From Prado023 sp963788325 (GTDB lineage: Bacteria > Actinomycetota > Actinomycetes > S36-B12 > CAIYMF01), in NCBI GenBank assembly GCA_963788325.1, contig CAWBGJ010000006.1, positions 53,599 to 117,598 on the forward strand: a stretch of DNA of 64,000 nt. Reading direction: 5' to 3'. Both the position numbers and the translations under genes were made by a program. Positions within the stretch are counted from its first letter, which is position 1; each line of letters starts with the position of its first letter. This document shows, one piece after another, positions 31,019-40,476 of the stretch. The notes beneath the pieces were generated by a model. That model saw only the letters and a list, made by a program, of their open reading frames with translations. It made no database searches and was not told where the DNA came from.

Positions 31019-32329
31019 GATCCCGCGCCCCCCAGACCGCGGCCGGCGAGCAGTCCGGCGACGGCGGCGTCCAGCTTGGTCAGGACCTCCGCAGCCTCCT
31101 CGTCGGTCATCAGCAGACCGGGCTTCACCTGCAGGACCGACCGGTCGAACCCAGCGAACATGGCCCAGACCCCCGCGTCGTAGCAGGCGCGGGTCATCAG
31201 CATCCCGCCGATCGGGTCAGCGGTCCGCAGCCCGATGACCAGGCCGGTGGCGCTGACCCCCGCCACCCACTGCTGGTATCGGATCGCCAGTTCCGACAGG
31301 CCGGACGCGAAGGCATTGGTGAGGGTCGCCACGCGTGCGGTGGTCTCGGGGCGCACGGTGATGTCGAGAACCGCACGCGCCACGCGGCAGCCGACCTCCG
31401 AACCGCCGAAGGTCGAACACGTGGGACCACCCGTCAGTCTCCAGCCACGCTCCGGCGCGTTCGGACAGCACGGTCGCGGCGATCGGGTACAGCCCACCCG
31501 ACAGCCCTTTGCCTGTGACGAGGATGTCGGGGATGACTCCCGAGGCGGTGATGGCCCAGAGCGGGCCGGTGCGACCCAGCCCAGTCTGCACCTCGTCGGC
31601 GATGAACATCGCGCCGTGGTCGTCGCAGAGGGTGCCGGCCCCGACGAGGTAGCCGGGTGCGGGCGTCGGGAAGCCGATTGTGGCCGGGATGGTCTCGAGG
31701 ATGACCGCCGCGGTGGGTGCATCGGCCAGGGCTCGCTCCAGCGCTTCGAGGTCGTTGTACGGGACCTGGGGGAACTCAGCCTGCGGCCCGGTGGACAGGA
31801 AGGAGTCAGCAGCACCGCGGTCACCCGCCGCCAGGGCCAGGCCGGTGTGCCCGTGGTAGGAGCCGATCACCGAGATGATGCGTCGGCGACCGGTGGCCCT
31901 GCGGGCCGACTTCAGGGCGAGGTCGATGGCCTCCCCGCCGCCGCTGGCGAACACCGCGTAGCGCATGCCGGGGGTCAGCCCGACCAGCTGCTCGGCGAGC
32001 AGCGAGCGTTCGACGCTCACGAAGTGGTGGTTGCCGATGTCGAGCTCCTGGAGGGCCGACACCAGGGTGGCGATCAGCTCGGGATTGCGGTGCCCGAGGT
32101 TGAACACGCCGCCGTTGAGGTGCAGGTCCAGCCACGAGCGGCCGTCGACGTCGTGGATTCGGTAGCCCTCCCGGGCGCCCATGACGATGCCGGCCCCCAG
32201 CGCGGTGAACGTGCGGGCCCGATCGGGGCAGACGCGCTGCTCGGCCAGGGCAAGCACCGCGGCCCGGCTGTGAGCGGCGCTGCTCCCCTGGTCGCGGTGG
32301 CTGGGGTCGGTGACGTCGGAGTCAGCCAT
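31015..32329 (-). CDS. Class III aminotransferase (acetylornithine/GABA type), one frameshift
   Basis: The product of about 437 residues is a PLP-dependent class III aminotransferase. It shows LHLNGGVFNLGHRNPE, FASGGGEAIDLALKSARRAT, SVIGSYHGHTGLALAAGDRG, FIADEVQTGLGRTGPLWA (PLP Asp) and LVTGKGLSGGLYP with the Schiff-base lysine. A single frame change near 31410 joins the two halves. ATG 32329 (MADSDVTDP) follows a GATACT hexamer by six bases, suggesting a leaderless start. The N-terminus differs from ArgD proteins and no arginine genes are nearby. Coupling to the DUF6206 gene suggests a dedicated small-molecule pathway, perhaps a modified amine, but the substrate is unknown. Confidence 0.8.
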
Positions 32330-32452
32330 GCTCGCAGTATCTGCCCGAGCTGCCGGGCGTTGCGCGTCCCCGTCGCCACGCGGCGTGATCGGGTCGCCCA
32401 CGTGTGTCGTCCACCGAGAAGCGGCCGCCCGGCCCGGTCCCATGATGGGAGC

Positions 32453-33836
32453 ATGTGCGACACGTTCGTGGCGATGGCGCCGGTGAGCGCCGACGGCTCG
32501 GTGCTGCTGGCCAAGAACAGCGACCGGGAGCCGAACGAGGCACACGAGATCGTCTTCGTCGCGGCCACCGACCATGAGCCCGGCGCCCGGCTGCGCTGCA
32601 CCTACCGTGAGATCGCGCAGGTTGGCCACACCCATGCCGTGCTGCTGGGTAAGCCGTACTGGATCTGGGGCGCTGAGATGGGCGCCAACGAGCACGGCGT
32701 GGTGATCGGCAACGAGGCGGTGTTCACCAAGGTTCCGCACGAGCAGGCGCGATGGTCTCATCGGGATGGACCTGCTGCGCCTGGCCCTCGAGCGGGCGGT
32801 CACCGCGGACGCGGCCGTGGAGGTGATCACCGATCTGCTGACCGAGCACGGGCAGGCCGGCAACTGCGGGCACACCCACGACTTCCGCTACCACAACAGC
32901 TTCCTGGTGGCCGACCCGCGCGAGGCGTGGGTGCTGGAGACAGCCGGGCGGGAGTGGGCGGCCCGCCGGGTGGACGGCGCTGCCTCGATCTCCAACGCGA
33001 TCACGATCGGCGGGCAGTTCGACCGCAGCTCGGCGGGCCTGGTCGAGGAGGCGGTGGCGCAGGGCTGGTGCGACTCCGCAGAGCAGTTCGACTTCGGCGC
33101 CGACTACAGCGACCGCGTCTACACTCGGTTCTCCGAGGCCCGGGTGCGCCAGTGCCGGACCAGCGATGCGCTTGCTGCGCGCAGGGGCCGGATGGACGTG
33201 GCCGGGGCGTGGGCGGTGCTGGCCGACCATGGCGCGCGCAGTGACGGCCGCGCGGACTGGGGGCCGGCAGACCACCCGGTGGCTGGTCTGCTCGGCCAGA
33301 CAGTGTGTGCGCACGCGGGGTATGGCCCCATCCGGGTCTCGCAGACGACCGGTTCGTGGGTGTCGCACCTGCCCGGGTCGGGGGACGCCCGTGCGGCCAC
33401 GCACTGGGTCACCGGCACGTCCGCGCCCTGCCTGTCGCTGCGGGTGCCCGTCTGGTTCGACGCCCTGGATGCGGCCGGGCTGCCCGACCTGGGTCCCGAG
33501 CCCCGCAGCACGCATACTCCGGGCAGCCTCTGGTGGGACCACGAGGACCTGCACCGGACGATCCTGCGTGACTACTCCCGGTTGCGTCAGGTGATCGCCG
33601 AGGACCGGGCATCGACCCAGGCTCGGATCGACGGGCTGGCCGAGGCCGCCGCACGGGGCACGGTCGACCAGCGAGTGCTGGCCACCGAGCAGGCGTTCGC
33701 CCTGGCCGGCGCGGCCCGAGCCCGCTGGCTGGCCGAGGTGACCCCCCTGGCCCCGGCCAAGCCTGGTCGAAGCCCATTCCACCGTGCGTGGGCAGGCTTC
33801 GACCGGGCAGCCGCGCGCGACCTCCTTCCCAGCTGA
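32453..33836 (+). CDS. C69-family peptidase (secernin/dipeptidase type), one frameshift
   Basis: The product of about 460 residues starts MCDTFVAMAP, placing Cys2 as the N-terminal nucleophile expected after Met removal in Ntn-hydrolases of family C69. The conserved KNSDREPNEAHEIV and NEHGVVIGNEAVFTK segments are typical of secernins. After a frame change near 32755 the rest reads intact (DLLRLALERAVTADAAVEVI; NSFLVADPREAWVLETAGRE). It has no signal peptide, so it is probably cytosolic and cleaves dipeptides or amides. It is divergent from the aminotransferase gene with 123 bases between starts. Confidence 0.8.
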
Positions 33837-33900
33837 GGGCGCGCGGCGACTACGGCCCTTTCCGGGTTGTTCCCTGCCGCCGGGGCCCCGCGCACTTCCG

Positions 33901-35534
33901 CTACGCCGCCGGCGGCCCTCCCTCTGGTACCGCTCCGGTTCCGCCAGCGCCTGCCCCAGCGGCCTTGGCCTCCCCGTCGGAGGCGGCGGCGATCGCCTGG
34001 TAGGTGGCCACCAACCGGTCGACGACCAGCACCGGCGCGGGCACGATCCGGTCGCTCAGGCGAGCCGCGAGGAGGTCGGAGCGGCGGGGCAGGGCCTCGG
34101 TCGGGATGGCTCGGCCGAGCAGCATCAGATCGCCCTGCTCGTGGGTCCTCGTAAGGCTGCCCTCGTTGTACCCGGCGACGTCGGCGTAGGCCTGCGCGAC
34201 CCGGGTCAGTGCCCACGCTGCCCGCGCCGCCTCGGCGCCCGTGCTGCGGGCCGGGATCCGTCGGAGCAGGGCGTGGATGTCCAGGCGCTCCACCTGGACG
34301 GGGTGCGTGGGCGGGTGCGGGGTCCGCAGGCAACGGACCAGGTCGGCAGCGTCGCGCCAGAGGAGTTCGGCTGCCCGTGCCTCCTGCGCGGCGCGCCAGT
34401 GGGCTGCGTGGGTCTGACCAGTGGCGCCGGCCGCGACCCGCCGGTGCGCCTGGGCGGCCGCGGAGTTCAGGGCCACGCCGATCGCGGCGAGATTGGCCAG
34501 GACGATGGCGGGCGTGCCTGACTCGCAGGTCGTGCTCGCCGGTGTGGCATTCGCCCAGGCGAGGTGCCGCAAGCGGTCGACCCGATCGCCGAGTTCGGTC
34601 AGCGGCCCCTGACCCCGCCGGACACCGGGGCGGGCCACCGTGATCTGCAGCGAGTCCTCGTGGTGCCGGGGCTGATCCGAGACCGGGCCGGGAGGCGGAA
34701 GGGTCGGCAGTGCCTTCGCGAGGGGTCCCAGCGCCGCCGGCGGGGCGACGGTGATGGCGACGGCCGCAGCGGCTGCTGTGCTGCCAGGGGTGCTGAGAGC
34801 TGTGCGGGCAAGGGTGCTGGCAGGGGTGCCGAGCACGGTGCCGGTGGGGGTGTCGGCGGGTGTGTCAGCTGGTTCCAGGACGGTTGCTCCCGCGGCCGCG
34901 GCCAACTCCACCAGGTGGTTCCACTGCCGGGTGGCTGCCCCGAGGGTCGCCGGGTGCCGCATCCGGGAGGCCTCCTGGACCCCGTGGCGCGCCGTGCGCG
35001 GTGTGGTGCGTGGCCCAGAGATCGGCGGCCGCTCGGATCAGCCGCGCTGCACCTGCCAGGTCTCCGGCCGGACCCCCGACCGGAGCGGGGACGTCCCGAG
35101 TCCCTGGGCTGACCGTAGGCAGAGAGCTCTCCCAGCAGGGTTTGGCTCGGCGCCACACGATCTGGCGGGGGTGTGACCGCCCGGACCCCGTCCGCGCCGG
35201 ACCGACGATCCGTAGGTCGGCCGGCAGGTCGGCGCGTCGAGCGCCGGAGGTCCGAGGGTGCCATGAGCAGCAGCGGAGCGGGCTCACCCAGAGTTCCGCC
35301 CAGGTGGGCCAGCGCGCTGGCCAGATCCCGATGCGCGGCCAGGAACCCGCCCGACTCCGCTGTGGCGGCGGTGCCGGCGGAGACGTCTGCGTTCGCGGGG
35401 GCGTCTGCGCCCGTGGTCAGGGCGATCACTAACGCCCGCGCGATCCGCCGGGCGGCGCGCTCGGTGAGGATCGCGTAGGTGGTCCGGCCGGCCGCCCGAG
35501 GGGCTCGCATCGGGAGCGGCGTCGTGGCGCTCAT
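33901..35534 (-). CDS. Hypothetical helical protein flanking the Tad locus, two frameshifts
   Basis: The coding stretch of about 544 codons starts with ATG 35534, which overlaps the upstream gene's stop (ATGA). The N-terminal part reads TTYAILTERAARRIARALVI; after a change near 35240 come ADLRIVGPARTGSGRSHPRQ and LIRAAADLWATHHTAHG, and after another near 34985 RMRHPATLGAATRQWNHLVE. The C-terminal half is Ala-rich and helical with a long Thr/Pro/Ala linker near residue 215. There is no signal, membrane segment or catalytic motif. Position beside the pilus genes and shared control DNA suggest a link, but no function is recognised. Confidence 0.55.
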
Positions 35535-35983
35535 CGCAGCGCTCCGCCCAGAGCCGCCCGTGCGCTGCACAGGGCCGTGACGGCGTGGCTTATGGCCAGG
35601 ACGTCGTCGGAGGTCAGGGTCTCGTCGTGGTTGTCCAAGACCTGGACCGCCAGTGCCATGGCCTGCGCCAGGGCCTCGGCCAGGTCCGCCTGGGACAGGA
35701 CCGTCGGATCTGAGTCGCTGTTCGCGTGCCCTGCGCCGGCTTGCGCCGGGGGTGGCTGCACTGTGGCTCGAGCTGTGGCCAGTGCGTCGGCCGCGGTGGC
35801 GCAGAGCATGGGCACCTCCGGAGCCCAGGCCAGCGGGTGCGCCGCGCGGAGCGCATCGGCGATCTGACAGGTCTGGACGAGGGCGGTGCGCAGGCCCACC
35901 CAGGTCGCGGGCAGGTCGGTGGGCAGGTCGGTGCGCGGCTCGGTGCGCGTCGATGGGGTCACGGCGCTCAGTGGCGGATTCAT
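35531..35983 (-). CDS. Hypothetical helical protein, 150 residues
   Basis: ATG 35983 has GGAGG at good spacing. The protein is soluble and helical, with WVGLRTALVQTCQIADALRA near the N-terminus and a C-terminal half similar in style to a four-helix bundle (SQADLAEALAQAMALAVQVL, SDDVLAISHAVTALCSARAA). It overlaps the next gene by ATGA, and both are divergent from the Tad locus. I do not recognise the family. The Ala-rich composition and shared context with its partner suggest that the two products work together. Confidence 0.6.
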   Translation of the reverse strand: MNPPLSAVTPSTRTEPRTDLPTDLPATWVGLRTALVQTCQIADALRAAHPLAWAPEVPMLCATAADALATARATVQPPPAQAGAGHANSDSDPTVLSQADLAEALAQAMALAVQVLDNHDETLTSDDVLAISHAVTALCSARAALGGALR

Positions 35984-36407
35984 CGGGTCCTCCGGGGAAG
36001 TCGGGGCCCGCGGGTGCGGGCTGACATGGAGTCCAGTGCTGCCCGCACGCCTCGACCTGCCGTGCCGGGCAACGCCCACCCGCCCTGGGTCGTTGCCGGG
36101 CACGCACCATCGGTTGCCGCACCCGATTGCCGTGTTGCCGGCCGGTCCCGGCAATGCGACGCGGTCCGGGGTGCCGGGCAGCCGTCGGCAGCCCGGCCCT
36201 CAGGGCTGTGCGCAGGAGTCGTTGCCGGCCGTCCGGATCAATGTCAATGCAGGTCAGAGGCTTGTGCCCGGCTCGAACCTGAACTTGTCGGCGCTCCTCG
36301 GGGGCCACCCCGGCTGAGCCGGCAACGGTTCAGGCAACACCCTTCCGGCACTGTCTGCCCCGGCCGCCGAGATCGGATCGGCCCGAGTCCCGGAGAAGGG
36401 AGGCGTC
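35984..36407. promoter_or_regulatory. Divergent control region with nine RTTGCC motifs
   Basis: No gene is convincing in these 424 bases. Nine copies of GTTGCC/ATTGCC or their complements lie at 36068, 36092, 36113, 36126, 36134, 36150, 36221, 36321 and 36333, in both orientations. ATTGCC (36126) and GGCAAT (36150) form an inverted pair around GTTGCCGGCCGG. At about 70% GC fewer than one copy would be expected by chance. The region separates the divergent hypothetical pair from the pilus genes and probably holds both promoters. Confidence 0.55.
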
Positions 36408-37229
36408 ATGGACCTCGACCCGCAGACAGTCCGCGATGCGCTGGATGCCATCGACCGACAGGGGTGGGACGGCGCGGCAGGCACGGAGCTGCTCGATCAC
36501 GTCCGCGCTGCGGTCGTCATGCCGGTCGTGCGCCGTTCGGGCCTGCGGGGAGCGGCCGCGCAGCAGGCGGCGTCGTCGGGTTGGTCGGCTGCGTGGGATG
36601 CGCTGCGCCGGCCGTCAGCGCGCAGTGCGCAGAACCCGGGCGGGATGGTGTGGGCGGCGGTCCGGCGCGCTGTCTGGGCGGAGTGGGAGGCCGATCGCGG
36701 CCCGTGGTCGGGCCCCGCGGGGGTGGGCCCGACCCGTGGGCCGCAGGCCTCCCCTCCGGTCGGCGGCCCCGCTGGTCGGTGGGTGTCCATGGACCAGCTC
36801 GTCGCGGCAGGTTGGCAGCCGGTGGCCCCTACCCTCCCAGCGACTCCCGACCCGAGCGACGAATCGCAGCGCGTGATCCCAACGCTCGTGGATCGACTGG
36901 TCGACGCCGGTTGGGACCGCGACCAGGCCGCAGAGGCGATCACGCTCATGGCCGACAGGGTCGTCGGCGACACCGGACGAGCGCCCACGACGCCGTGGCG
37001 GTGGGTGGCCCTGCGGCTCGGGCTGCCGCACTGGCAGGCTCGCCGGCTCGCCGCCGTCCTGCTCGGCGGCGACGACTGGCCCGGCGTGCTGGAACTGGCG
37101 GCCCGCCACGGCCCGCAGGTCCTCGCCGACGCGGCCGTGGACGCTGCCCTCTGCGCCACCACCAGGCAGTGGTCCGACGGTCCGCGCACGTGGCTCGTGG
37201 GGTGGCGGCCCTTGGTCAACTCCCTATAG
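36408..37229 (+). CDS. Hypothetical protein upstream of Tad genes, sigma-region-2-like segment
   Basis: The 273-residue soluble protein starts at ATG 36408 with GAAGGGAGG upstream. Residues 45-100 (AAAQQAASSGWSAAWDALRR, then NPGGMVWAAVRRAVWAEW) resemble in pattern the core helix of sigma-factor region 2, where a Q/W-rich helix is followed by an aromatic-rich helix. The C-terminal part (IPTLVDRLVDAGWDRDQAAE; PWRWVALRLGLPHWQARRLA) could form a helical DNA-binding unit. No standard domain is certain. It is the first plus-strand gene of the locus and lies next to the RTTGCC cluster, which fits a regulator of pilus genes, but this is inference. Confidence 0.6.
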   Translation: MDLDPQTVRDALDAIDRQGWDGAAGTELLDHVRAAVVMPVVRRSGLRGAAAQQAASSGWSAAWDALRRPSARSAQNPGGMVWAAVRRAVWAEWEADRGPWSGPAGVGPTRGPQASPPVGGPAGRWVSMDQLVAAGWQPVAPTLPATPDPSDESQRVIPTLVDRLVDAGWDRDQAAEAITLMADRVVGDTGRAPTTPWRWVALRLGLPHWQARRLAAVLLGGDDWPGVLELAARHGPQVLADAAVDAALCATTRQWSDGPRTWLVGWRPLVNSL

Positions 37230-37280
37230 CGCCCATACCACCCATAAGGGATTTGGTGTAGAGAAAGGACATTTCGTATC

Positions 37281-37475
37281 ATGTCGCCGTTCGAGATGCA
37301 GGGAGGTCGCCTGCACGGCGTGTCGCATCACGCGCCCGGACACGCCCGCAGGCCGGGACGGGGAGACACGAGGATGCCGGGCATTGCCCCGGGCTGCGTG
37401 CCACTGCCGCCGGCAGCACCATCGGCGGCTGACCGGTCCTCGGACCCACGCACCGCCCAGATCGGCAGGGAGTGA
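37281..37475 (+). CDS. Possible 64-residue leader ORF before the Tad genes
   Basis: ATG 37281 follows AAAGGA and an unusually AT-rich stretch (37228-37280) in this GC-rich genome. The frame ends in TGA one base before the ATG of the CpaB-like gene at 37477. The product is basic, Pro/Gly/His-rich and resembles nothing known. It may be a leader peptide for translational coupling or a chance frame; the upstream AT-rich DNA is a likely promoter region. Confidence 0.25.
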   Translation: MSPFEMQGGRLHGVSHHAPGHARRPGRGDTRMPGIAPGCVPLPPAAPSAADRSSDPRTAQIGRE

Positions 37476-37476
37476 C

Positions 37477-38151
37477 ATGCCAGCGCCCACATCGGCTGCG
37501 CCGCGCGCAACCGACACTGATCGCACGTCGAGTGCGGGGTCCCTGCCGGGCCTCGCCCCGGTCCGCGGCCGGCGGCGACCCTGGCTGGTGGGCCTCGGGG
37601 CCCTGCTGGCCTCCCTCGGCGCCCTCACTGTGGTCTGGCTCGTGGGTGCAGCCGGGCAGCGGCAGGAGGTGCTCGCCGTGCGCACCGACATCGCTTACGG
37701 CCAGCAGGTGCTCGCCGAGGACCTCACGATCACGCGCGTCTCGGTCGATCCAGGGGTCGCGGTGCTGCCGGCCAGCGCCCGCTCTGAGGTGTCCGGGCAG
37801 GTCGCGACCACGCGGCTCCTGGCGGGCACCCTCCTCGCACAGGGCATGGTCGAGCCCGCCGGCGAGCCCGGCCCCGGTCGGGTTCTCGTCCCAGTGGCAG
37901 TCAACGCCGAGCGGATGCCCGCCGGCGGGCTGCGTCCCGGTGACCGGATCCTGGCCGTGGATGCCGACGCCCCGATCAGCACAGCCGGCTCGACCGCGGG
38001 CACGTCGGCGACCGTCGTGCGGGTGGGACCGATGGACGTCAACGGCGTGACAGTCATCGACGTGACCACCCTTCAGGCGGCCGGGCCCGCCCTGGCGGTG
38101 GCGTCGGCCAACGGTCGCGTGGCACTCGTCGTCGAGCCGAGCGGTCGCTGA
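37477..38151 (+). CDS. cpaB: CpaB/RcpC-like SAF-domain protein
   Basis: The 224-residue protein has a basic N-terminal region, one membrane helix (PWLVGLGALLASLGALTVVW, residues 31-50) and an extracytoplasmic SAF domain (AVRTDIAYGQQVLAEDLTIT, then LLAGTLLAQGMV). A second beta-rich segment follows (VPVAVNAERMPAGGLRPGDR). In Gram-negative Tad systems CpaB/RcpC assists the secretin; Gram-positive members lack a secretin and probably act at the cell wall. The start at 37477 follows GGGAG closely. One base separates its stop from the CpaE-like gene. Confidence 0.78.
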   Translation: MPAPTSAAPRATDTDRTSSAGSLPGLAPVRGRRRPWLVGLGALLASLGALTVVWLVGAAGQRQEVLAVRTDIAYGQQVLAEDLTITRVSVDPGVAVLPASARSEVSGQVATTRLLAGTLLAQGMVEPAGEPGPGRVLVPVAVNAERMPAGGLRPGDRILAVDADAPISTAGSTAGTSATVVRVGPMDVNGVTVIDVTTLQAAGPALAVASANGRVALVVEPSGR

Positions 38152-38152
38152 C

Positions 38153-39037
38153 ATGGCCGTGATCAGCCTGCTCAGCGCCAAGGGGTCACCCGGGGTGACC
38201 ACTGCGACCGTGGCCCTGACGATGGCCTGGGCGGGCGTGCATCCCGGGCGCAGTGCCGTGGCCCTCGATGCCGACCCGATCGGCGGGGATACCGCCGCCG
38301 GTGTGCTGCGCGGGGCGGCGCCCAGCCGCGCGGGGCTGCTGTCCCTGGCGACCTCCCGGGGGGTCGAGCCGCTCGAGGCGTTGGATGCCGCGAGCGTCCA
38401 CCTGCGCGACGACGGCTCGGCGCGGGTCATCCCCGGGGTGCCGGATGCTGCGCGCGCGGCTGCCCTGCCACTGGCGTGGGACGTGGTGACGGAGCTGCTT
38501 GCCGGCCCTGATGACTCGGGGCTGGACCTGTTCGTGGACGCCGGCCGCGCGGACCGATTCGACGAGCAGCCGCCGTGGCTGCGTGACAGCGACCTGACCC
38601 TGCTGCTCGTGCGTCCGACCCTGCCGGCGGTCACGGCTGCCCACCGGCTCGTGGCCCGCTGGCCCTGGTCCGTGGCGACGATGCGCGTGGTGGTCGTCGA
38701 AGCGCCGTCGCCGTACTCGGCCCGCGAGGTGGCCCACGCCGTCGGACTCCCCTGGATCGGGACCCTCGCCTTCGATACTGCCGCGGCCCGGGTCCACAGC
38801 GAGGGTGCGGCGCCGCTGCGCTCCTTCGAGCGCAGCGAGTACGTCCGCAGCGTGCGCAGGCTCGCCGGCGCCGTGGGCGAGTCGAGTCCGGTGCGCGAGT
38901 CGAGTCCGGTGCGCGAGTCGAGTCCGGTGCGCGAGCCAGGCCCGGTGCGCGAGTCGAGCCCCGTGGGCGAGGGTGGTCCGGCGCTCGAGGGTGCTGGCCT
39001 GGACGGTGGCGACGAGGCAGCCGAGGTCTGGGCATGA
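38153..39037 (+). CDS. cpaE: CpaE-like MinD/ParA-family ATPase
   Basis: The 294-residue protein begins MAVISLLSAKGSPGVTTATV, a deviant Walker A (KGSPGVTT, residues 10-17) of the MinD/ParA class, followed by ALDADPIGGD (Walker A' region). It lacks the N-terminal receiver-like domain of CpaE. The C-terminal tail contains an 18-base tandem repeat encoding ESSPVR units (about residues 243-272), an extended acidic/Ser/Pro linker. In Tad systems this ATPase positions the machine at the cell pole or membrane. It overlaps tadA by ATGA. Confidence 0.82.
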   Translation: MAVISLLSAKGSPGVTTATVALTMAWAGVHPGRSAVALDADPIGGDTAAGVLRGAAPSRAGLLSLATSRGVEPLEALDAASVHLRDDGSARVIPGVPDAARAAALPLAWDVVTELLAGPDDSGLDLFVDAGRADRFDEQPPWLRDSDLTLLLVRPTLPAVTAAHRLVARWPWSVATMRVVVVEAPSPYSAREVAHAVGLPWIGTLAFDTAAARVHSEGAAPLRSFERSEYVRSVRRLAGAVGESSPVRESSPVRESSPVREPGPVRESSPVGEGGPALEGAGLDGGDEAAEVWA

Positions 39038-40476
39038 GAAGCCTCATCGAGGTCGTGCCGGTCGTGGAGCCCGCGCGCGGGCCGGCTGCGGTGCCGACGC
39101 ATGCCTGGACCGCCGCAGAAGCCGCCGTGGACCATGCCCTGGTCGCTGAGGTGCGCCGTGAGGTCTCCGACGCCCTGGCGATCCGGCTGCGGGCCGCCCC
39201 CGTGGCCGATCCGCGCGCTCGCCGGGAGCTCGCCCGTGCCCTGCTCACCGGGGTGCTGGTCGAGCGGGCCCGGGAGCGGGTGCACGCGGGAGCGCGGGCA
39301 TGGTCGGTCGATGAGGAGTTCGCGATCGCCGACGCCGTGATGGACGCCCTCTTCGGGATGGGGCGACTGCAGCCACTCATCGACGATCCGTCCATCGAGA
39401 ACATCGAGGTCACCGGCTACGACCAGGTCTGGATCGCCTACGCCGACGGTCGTGAGGTCCGCGGAGATCCGGTGGCCAACTCGGATGCGGAACTCGTGGA
39501 GCTCATCCAGGCGCTGGCGACGCGCACGGGTCAGGCGGAGCGCTCCTTCTCCACGGCCAGCCCCAGCCTGCAGCTGCGCCTGGATGACGGGTCGCGCCTG
39601 ACGGCGATGGCGTGGGTGACGCCGCGGCCGGTGGTGGTCATCCGCCGGCATCGGGTGCGCGAGGTGTCCCTGGCGCAGATGGTCGCATGGGGTTCGATGT
39701 CCCATGCGGTGGCGCGGTTCCTCGCCGCGGCGATCCGGGCCGGGCGCAACATCATCGTCACCGGACCACAGAACAGTGGGAAGACCACGCTCCTGCGTGC
39801 ATTGGCGGCCGAGTTCGAGCCGATGGATCGATTCGCCACGATCGAGCGCGAGTACGAGCTGCACCTGCACGAGCTCGTCGACCGGCACCCGAGGGTGGTC
39901 GCCATGGAGGCCCGGGTCGGATCCTCCGAGCGGGATGCTGCGGGTCGGGCGTCCGGGGAGGTCTCGCTCTCGGACCTGGTCGTCGATGCCCTGCGGATGA
40001 ACGTGCGCCGAGTCATTGTGGGGGAGGTGCGCGGCCCGGAGGTCGTGCCGATGCTCAACGCGATGAGCGTGGGCGACGGGTCGATGTGCACGTTGCACGC
40101 GCGGTCGGCGCACAAGGCGCTGGACCGGATCGTGACCCTGTGCCTGGAGCAGGGCGGCGGGATGACCGACACGTTCGCCTATCGGGCAGCCGCCGACGGG
40201 ATCGACTTCGTCGTGCACCTCACCCTGCGCCATGACGCCCAGAACGGCGGCGCCCGGCACCGGTTCGTCGCCGAGGTGCTCGAGGTGGACGGCATCGGCG
40301 AGGCCGGTCGACCCGTCGTGACCACCGTGTTCACCCCTGGGCCTGACGGGCATGCCGTCCCGGCGCACCAGCCGCACTGCCTGCCCGACCTCATCGCCGC
40401 CGGGTTCGACGCGCGGTTGCTGGACCACGGGCACCTGGACCCGGTGCGCACCGCGAGCAGCGGGACAGTGCGATGA
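39034..40476 (+). CDS. tadA: TadA/CpaF pilus assembly ATPase
   Basis: The 480-residue protein is the hexameric secretion ATPase that powers Flp pilus assembly at the cytoplasmic face. The N-terminal domain (DAVMDALFGMGRLQPLIDDP, IENIEVTGYDQVW) is typical of TadA. The Walker A GPQNSGKTT lies at residues 244-252, with the Asp box EREYELHLHELV, Walker B VIVGEVRGPEVVPMLNAMS and the His box GSMCTLHARSAHKALDRI. Length and motifs are complete. ATGA overlaps join it to the genes on both sides, so it is in the middle of a tight operon. Confidence 0.95.
   Translation: MRSLIEVVPVVEPARGPAAVPTHAWTAAEAAVDHALVAEVRREVSDALAIRLRAAPVADPRARRELARALLTGVLVERARERVHAGARAWSVDEEFAIADAVMDALFGMGRLQPLIDDPSIENIEVTGYDQVWIAYADGREVRGDPVANSDAELVELIQALATRTGQAERSFSTASPSLQLRLDDGSRLTAMAWVTPRPVVVIRRHRVREVSLAQMVAWGSMSHAVARFLAAAIRAGRNIIVTGPQNSGKTTLLRALAAEFEPMDRFATIEREYELHLHELVDRHPRVVAMEARVGSSERDAAGRASGEVSLSDLVVDALRMNVRRVIVGEVRGPEVVPMLNAMSVGDGSMCTLHARSAHKALDRIVTLCLEQGGGMTDTFAYRAAADGIDFVVHLTLRHDAQNGGARHRFVAEVLEVDGIGEAGRPVVTTVFTPGPDGHAVPAHQPHCLPDLIAAGFDARLLDHGHLDPVRTASSGTVR

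Noticed and set aside
37279..40434. 1051-codon open frame on the minus strand across the Tad genes
   Set aside because: It lies antisense to several genes with clear motifs and ATGA overlaps, and its product is low-complexity Arg/Gly/His/Pro without domain similarity. High GC content makes such antisense frames common.
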